Positions 60,677 to 64,000 of a DNA stretch of 64,000 bases are shown here, in pieces. The position numbers and the translations under genes were made by a program. The DNA is from Deltaproteobacteria bacterium. GTDB lineage: Bacteria; Desulfobacterota; Desulfobacteria; Desulfobacterales; Desulfatibacillaceae. Each line of letters begins with the position of its first letter. Within the stretch, counting starts at the first letter, position 1. Under the pieces are notes generated by a model that saw only the letters and a list, made by a program, of their open reading frames with translations, did no database searches and had not been told where the DNA came from. The stretch is taken from positions 1 through 64,000 of the forward strand of contig JACRLG010000014.1 of the NCBI GenBank assembly GCA_016235345.1. The letters run 5' to 3'.

Positions 60677-61516
60677 TTATTCATCCCCGAATTTTTCAGG
60701 CAAAAGGACCGGAATCATGATGGTGATTTCAGAGCCGCCGTCCGGGGCAGCCTGTACATGGAAGCTTCCGGGAATTTCCGCCGCAGCCTTTCTTATTTCC
60801 GAAATCCACGAAGCCTTGGCCGGAATGGAGCCTTCCCCCCCGTAAACCGCCGAAACCACTATGGTCCCCTTGCTTCGCCGGGTTGCAAGGCGCATGAGGG
60901 CCTGGCTGCCTTCCGAGGGCCCCATGAGGGCCTGGGCCATCCTGACCGCCGAGCCCAGGTCGGCCATTGTATGGGGAATGCGCGGCGAAAGCGAAAGAAC
61001 GATCTCGTCGCCCCCGGATATCCCGGCAACCTGCCTGATGCACTCGTTCAGGTTCACCGCCTGCCTTCTTTCCCTGCCGCCACGCAAGGACAGATTACAC
61101 GCGCCGTTTGACTCAAGGCTCCTTCCCTCTTCCATCAGCGCGGCCCATGAAACGACGAAAATGGACTTGACCTGGCCGTCGCCGTCCCAGACCGGCGTAT
61201 TGACGGCGTTGTAACGGCCGATTTCCCCGTTTTTTCTGATCGCGTCCACGGTGCAGAAGGAGTCGTCCCCCAAAAGGCATTTGGAAAAGGCGTCCGCCAC
61301 CTGCCCCTGGGAGTCGGGATGGACGAAAAAAAGAATGCTGTTTCCGACAACCTCGTGCGGCTCGTATCCGCTTTCGGTCAGAAAGGCGCGGTTGACGGCC
61401 CTTATGTGTCCGTCAGGCCCAAGATGGATCACGGGCCGGGGCAGGGACGACAACTGCCCTTCCCCGCCAAGTTCGGCGGCCATCTTTTCCCTGAACCGGT
61501 TTTCAACAAAGTTCAT
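60677..61516 (-). CDS. PAS-domain protein with degenerate kinase-like C-terminus
   Basis: A 279-residue soluble protein. A PAS domain covers about 25-135 (RPVIHLGPDGHIRAVNRAFLTESGYEPHEVVGNSILFFVHPD...). The remainder (about 145-279) contains NLNECIRQVAGISGGDEIVLSLSPRIPHTMADLGSAVRMAQALM and ends GSFHVQAAPDGGSEITIMIPVLLPE, which recalls the last strands of a histidine-kinase ATPase domain. No phosphoacceptor His in an H-box and no N or G boxes are visible, so catalytic kinase activity is doubtful. It may be a decayed or non-enzymatic sensor. An in-frame TTG at 61528 could be the start instead; neither has a clear ribosome-binding site. Confidence 0.7.
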   Translation of the reverse strand: MNFVENRFREKMAAELGGEGQLSSLPRPVIHLGPDGHIRAVNRAFLTESGYEPHEVVGNSILFFVHPDSQGQVADAFSKCLLGDDSFCTVDAIRKNGEIGRYNAVNTPVWDGDGQVKSIFVVSWAALMEEGRSLESNGACNLSLRGGRERRQAVNLNECIRQVAGISGGDEIVLSLSPRIPHTMADLGSAVRMAQALMGPSEGSQALMRLATRRSKGTIVVSAVYGGEGSIPAKASWISEIRKAAAEIPGSFHVQAAPDGGSEITIMIPVLLPEKFGDE

Positions 61517-61624
61517 GACAAGTCGCAATCGAAGGGTATGGGTATATTGGACCCGGTTGACCGGGCTTTTTCATTATCAGTGAAACTCTTTGAAAAAATC
61601 GAATGGAGAAAATGACGGTCCTGC

Positions 61625-61658
61625 AAAAAGGCAGAAGGCCAAAGGCCCAGCCTTTTTT
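61625..61658. terminator. Bidirectional terminator-like hairpin
   Basis: AAAAAGGC (61625-61632) pairs with GCCTTTTT (61650-61657), enclosing GGCC/GGCC, with T-runs on both strands. It stands between the PAS gene and the 61882 gene. The rest of 61517-61881 shows no gene. Confidence 0.5.
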
Positions 61659-61881
61659 AACGGGCTGATAAGCCGCAAGGGCTTTATGGCAACCTCGTTA
61701 GGCTTTTTGCGGACTCGTCAACAGGAAGGGAATTTCAATACGAAGGCCCGTCCGTCAGCCCTGCCAGGAAACAAATTTCCTTGCCCAGGACTCACCCCCC
61801 GTGTATCCTTATATAACGCTTGGCCCGCACCAAGTCAATCAGGCGTTATCATGATGGCCAATTTTAAACCACGCGGGAAAA

Positions 61882-62595
61882 ATGACGGTGCAGGAACCCA
61901 TCGCCATAACTTACATCTTCAGCTTCGACGATGGAAAGACGGAAATTTTCCCCCTTTCCTTCCACGCCGAAACAATGAACCTTGTCGGGCCGCTTCCCAG
62001 GGTCGCCCCGAAGTGGGCCGAACTTTCCTTTCACAAATGTCCCCACTGCCCTCTTTCCACCGCCACCTGCCCGGTCGCGGCGGCCCTTTCCGAAGTGCTT
62101 GCTGGTTTTGACGGGCGAAGGTCTTATGACCCGGTACTCCTGGAGGTCACTTCCAGGGAGCGCAAGGTCACTGCCCAGACAACCCTGCAAAGGGGCTTAA
62201 GCTCCATGATGGGTCTCATCATGGCCACCGCCGGGTGCCCGCACGCGGCCTTTTTGAAGCCCATGGCAAGGTTTCACCTCCCTTTGGCAGGCGAGGCCGA
62301 GACCCTCTACAGGGCCACCTCCATGTATCTTCTGGCACAGTACTTCAAGGCAAGGGACGGCCAGGCTCCCGACCTTTCACTTGCGGGCCTGGAAGAACAT
62401 TACGGGGCCATGGAGACGGTGAACATTTCAATGTCCAAGCGCCTTCGGGCCGCCATGGCCACCGACCCGGCGGTGAACGCAGTTATAATCCTGGACACCT
62501 ACGCCAAGCTCCTGCCCTTTTCCATATCCGAGTCCCTGGACGTGGTCCGGCCAGCTTTCGGAGATTACCTGGCGGACAGGGGCAAACCCGGCTGA
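61882..62595 (+). CDS. Conserved hypothetical protein with Cys motifs (probably DUF6901)
   Basis: A 237-residue soluble protein. The N-terminal ~50 residues are β-rich (ITYIFSFDDGKTEIFPLSFHAETMNLV). A Cys cluster follows: C53, C56 and C63 in HKCPHCPLSTATCPVA. A further Cys-Pro-His sits at 119-121 (GCPHAAF). The rest is helical. The Cys/His arrangement could bind a metal or cluster. I recall this pattern as DUF6901 in deltaproteobacterial genomes, but that label is from memory. No operon partner is evident; a hairpin follows at 62907. Confidence 0.7.
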   Translation: MTVQEPIAITYIFSFDDGKTEIFPLSFHAETMNLVGPLPRVAPKWAELSFHKCPHCPLSTATCPVAAALSEVLAGFDGRRSYDPVLLEVTSRERKVTAQTTLQRGLSSMMGLIMATAGCPHAAFLKPMARFHLPLAGEAETLYRATSMYLLAQYFKARDGQAPDLSLAGLEEHYGAMETVNISMSKRLRAAMATDPAVNAVIILDTYAKLLPFSISESLDVVRPAFGDYLADRGKPG

Positions 62596-63027
62596 GACTG
62601 CTTATCATTCCATATCCGTTTTTGTTTATAGGGAAAAACATGCCTTATCTTATGGTTACCACCATATGCTAAGTCTTTCACGAAAAAGCCCCGCATCATC
62701 TGGTACTGAAACATCCATTTGGAACTACTGCAAATTCCCACTTTATACCGATTGATTTCAGGTTTGGCTTCACATAATGTCCCGCCATCCTGATCATCGT
62801 AATAGTTTGCTTTACGTTCGGCCCTGGCCCCCAACATCCCAAAGGCTGCGTTGGCGCTTTCATGATCAGGACGAGTTACGGTGCGTTGCGCCGGAAACTC
62901 CACCTGCACAGGGGTGCCCCGGCCCGGGGGTCACCCCTGTGTCGTTTTTGCCTCACCCTTTCGCCTTCCTCCAAATCGCATTCCCCTTCCTTTCGGCTTT
63001 CCCATCAACACTTTCCCATCAAAATAC
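62596..63027. other. Intergenic stretch with a hairpin, no gene recognised
   Basis: A 114-codon minus-strand frame (62565-62909) has no recognisable family and I do not call it. The only structure seen is the hairpin at 62907-62946. The region may contain decayed sequence. Confidence 0.4.
62907..62946 (+). terminator. Terminator-like hairpin
   Basis: CACAGGGGTG (62907-62916) pairs with CACCCCTGTG (62932-62941), with inner CCCCGG/CGGGG pairing and a T-run (GTTTTTG) after it. It lies about 310 bp past the 61882 gene and upstream of the winged-helix gene promoter. Confidence 0.6.
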
Positions 63028-63077
63028 TTGACAAAACCGGTTTCATCGTTCAACATTTGAACGTTCAAGAAATGAAC
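63028..63077 (+). promoter_or_regulatory. Promoter -35 and tandem palindromic operator of the winged-helix gene
   Basis: TTGACA (63028-63033) is followed after 17 bp by CAACAT, a weak -10. Two 15-bp palindromes lie head to tail with no gap: GTTCAACATTTGAAC (63048-63062) and GTTCAAGAAATGAAC (63063-63077). The first covers the putative -10, and the second ends 2 bases before the first ATG, so a bound dimer pair would block transcription. Autoregulation is the simplest reading. Confidence 0.65.
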
Positions 63078-63079
63078 GG

Positions 63080-63682
63080 ATGGAATCATACGCCATGAAT
63101 TTTGAAGATTTGCGCACGCTGAAAATTCTTGAGGAACTGGAAGGCCCCCACGCGCCAAGCCAGAGGGACGTAGCCAGAAGCCTGGACATCTCCCTGGGTC
63201 TCGTGAACGCGTTCGTCAAACGGCTTGTTCAGAAGGGATATTTCAAGGTCACAACCATCCCCCGAAACCGCGTGAAATATATTTTAACCCCCAAAGGCAT
63301 GGCCGAGAAAACCCGGCTCACATGCGAATACATCCAGTATTCAATCCAGTTCTACAAAAGGGCCAGGGAGCGCTTTTCGGCGCTTTTCTCGGAGCTTGCC
63401 GCCCAAGGCGTAAAAAGCGTGGCGTTCTACGGGGCGAACGAGCTTTCCGAGATAGCCTCGGTATCCCTTGTCGAATCCAAACTCTCCCTGGTGGCTGTGG
63501 CGGACCCCGAAAAGGCGGGAAAGCATTTTCTGGGCCTTGTCGTGGCCGATCCGGCGTTCCTTTTAAGCACGCGCTTTGACCGGATAATCGTTACGGACCC
63601 CGGAGCCGGTGCGCAGGCATCGGCAACGCTTGAGGCTGTGGGCGTTCCGGTCGAAAAAATACTCGTGGTTGATCCTGTCTGA
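63080..63682 (+). CDS. Winged-helix transcriptional regulator of a polysaccharide-type locus
   Basis: A 200-residue protein. The N-terminal MarR-like winged helix spans about 8-80 (LKILEELEGPHAPSQRDVARSLDISLGLVNAFVKRLVQKGYFKV...YILTPKGMAEK). The C-terminal ~90 residues (VKSVAFYGANELSEIASVSLVESKLSLVAVADPEKAGKHF...RIIVTDPG) look like a Rossmann-type sensing domain, comparable to CoA- or nucleotide-sugar-binding folds. Such regulators often precede exopolysaccharide or amino-sugar gene clusters. ATGs at 63080 and 63095 are both possible. The sugar dehydrogenase gene follows after 29 bp, consistent with one operon running out of the window. Confidence 0.82.
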   Translation: MESYAMNFEDLRTLKILEELEGPHAPSQRDVARSLDISLGLVNAFVKRLVQKGYFKVTTIPRNRVKYILTPKGMAEKTRLTCEYIQYSIQFYKRARERFSALFSELAAQGVKSVAFYGANELSEIASVSLVESKLSLVAVADPEKAGKHFLGLVVADPAFLLSTRFDRIIVTDPGAGAQASATLEAVGVPVEKILVVDPV

Positions 63683-63711
63683 AACCGAATTCATCGAAAG
63701 GGAAAATTCTC

Positions 63712-64000
63712 ATGGCGACACCGGGTGTGGCCGTCATCGGCGCGGGATACTGGGGGAAAAACCTGGTCCGCAACTTCGCAGCCCTTGGGGCCTTGAAGGT
63801 GGTATGCGAGAAAAACGAGGCGCTTTCCAAGGGCTTTTCGGAAAAGTATCCCGACGTTTCCATCTGCCTTGCCGTGAACGAGGCCCTTTCAAGGCCCGAC
63901 GTTGACGGCGTGGTGATTTCAACCCCAGCGGAGACCCACTTCACCCTGGCCCGCGAGGCCCTTCTTGCCGGAAAGCACGTTTACGCCGAAAAGCCCCTCA
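63712..64000 (+). CDS. Gfo/Idh/MocA-family dehydrogenase, N-terminal part (runs off the window)
   Basis: Only the first 96 codons are in view. It opens VAVIGAGYWGKNLVRNFAALGALKVVCEKNEA, an NAD(P)-binding Rossmann start with the GAGYWGKN loop typical of sugar dehydrogenases of the WlbA type. Further on come DGVVISTPAETHFTLAREALLAGKHVYAEKPL, the family's signature EKPL strand with the catalytic Lys. WlbA-like members oxidise UDP-N-acetylglucosaminuronate at C3 for surface-glycan sugars; this is a likely but unproven role. ATG 63712 follows AAGGGAAAA. Confidence 0.88.
   Translation, partial: MATPGVAVIGAGYWGKNLVRNFAALGALKVVCEKNEALSKGFSEKYPDVSICLAVNEALSRPDVDGVVISTPAETHFTLAREALLAGKHVYAEKPL

Noticed and set aside
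62565-62909. A 114-codon minus-strand frame overlapping the end of the 61882 gene.
   Set aside because: No recognisable family and it overlaps a real gene's 3' end; possibly decayed sequence but not supportable.

Overview
The window is one contiguous stretch of a GC-rich (roughly 60% by eye) bacterial chromosome. Gene content points to an anaerobic member of the Desulfobacterota, most likely a Desulfobacterales-type sulfate reducer. The supporting signs are an aldehyde:ferredoxin oxidoreductase, several cobalamin-binding radical SAM enzymes, a Pfa-type polyunsaturated fatty acid (PUFA) synthase and a deltaproteobacterial style of housekeeping gene order. This placement is inference; no rRNA is present to fix it.

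Layout. (1) 1-11.6 kb holds a PUFA synthase operon: the 3' part of a PfaA-like subunit (ACP-KR-DH), one giant KS-CLF-AT-DH-DH protein that fuses PfaB and PfaC functions, and the PfaD enoyl reductase. (2) 11.7-32.6 kb is mostly housekeeping: a HIT protein, a LapA-like membrane protein, mutS, an N-acetylmuramoyl-L-alanine amidase, a VOC protein, a phosphoesterase, ettA, tRNA-Ala, dnaG-rpoD, tRNA(CAU), a NIF3 protein, a zinc-ribbon coiled-coil protein, rnpB, a protein ending in an HPr-like domain, ispD and uvrA. (3) 32.6-39.9 kb has three B12-binding radical SAM proteins and a lipid-flippase-like protein on the minus strand, divergent from an SGNH-hydrolase gene. (4) 40.2-44 kb is a TetR-HlyD-ATPase-ATPase exporter operon with no permease gene. 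(5) 44.2-52.1 kb is a minus-strand surface-glycan operon: transglutaminase-like protein, NDP-sugar epimerase, three glycosyltransferases, a carbamoyltransferase, an SxtJ-like protein and a DUF5989-like protein. (6) 52.4-64 kb holds the aldehyde oxidoreductase, a quinone-oxidoreductase-like MDR protein, a zinc-finger/J-domain protein overlapping an O-antigen-ligase/TPR protein, two AT-rich orphan genes, a PAS protein, a Cys-motif protein, and a winged-helix regulator just upstream of a Gfo/Idh/MocA dehydrogenase that runs off the end. The last two may open a second polysaccharide locus.

The most notable non-genic observation is a family of four long imperfect palindromes (18432, 27563, 43981, 52261). 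They share terminal repeats and a palindromic core. Each lies just beyond the 3' end of a gene, and in each the same end faces that gene. Other signals include a consensus sigma-70 promoter and a strong terminator bracketing about 330 nt without a recognised gene upstream of dnaG, a tandem pair of 15-bp palindromes at 63048-63077, and a perfect 26-bp GC-rich hairpin at 55308-55373.

The 'undescribed system' candidates I would put first are the palindrome family, the three-enzyme B12 radical SAM/flippase cluster, the fused PUFA synthase subunit and the HPr-domain protein. None can be called novel from sequence reading alone.
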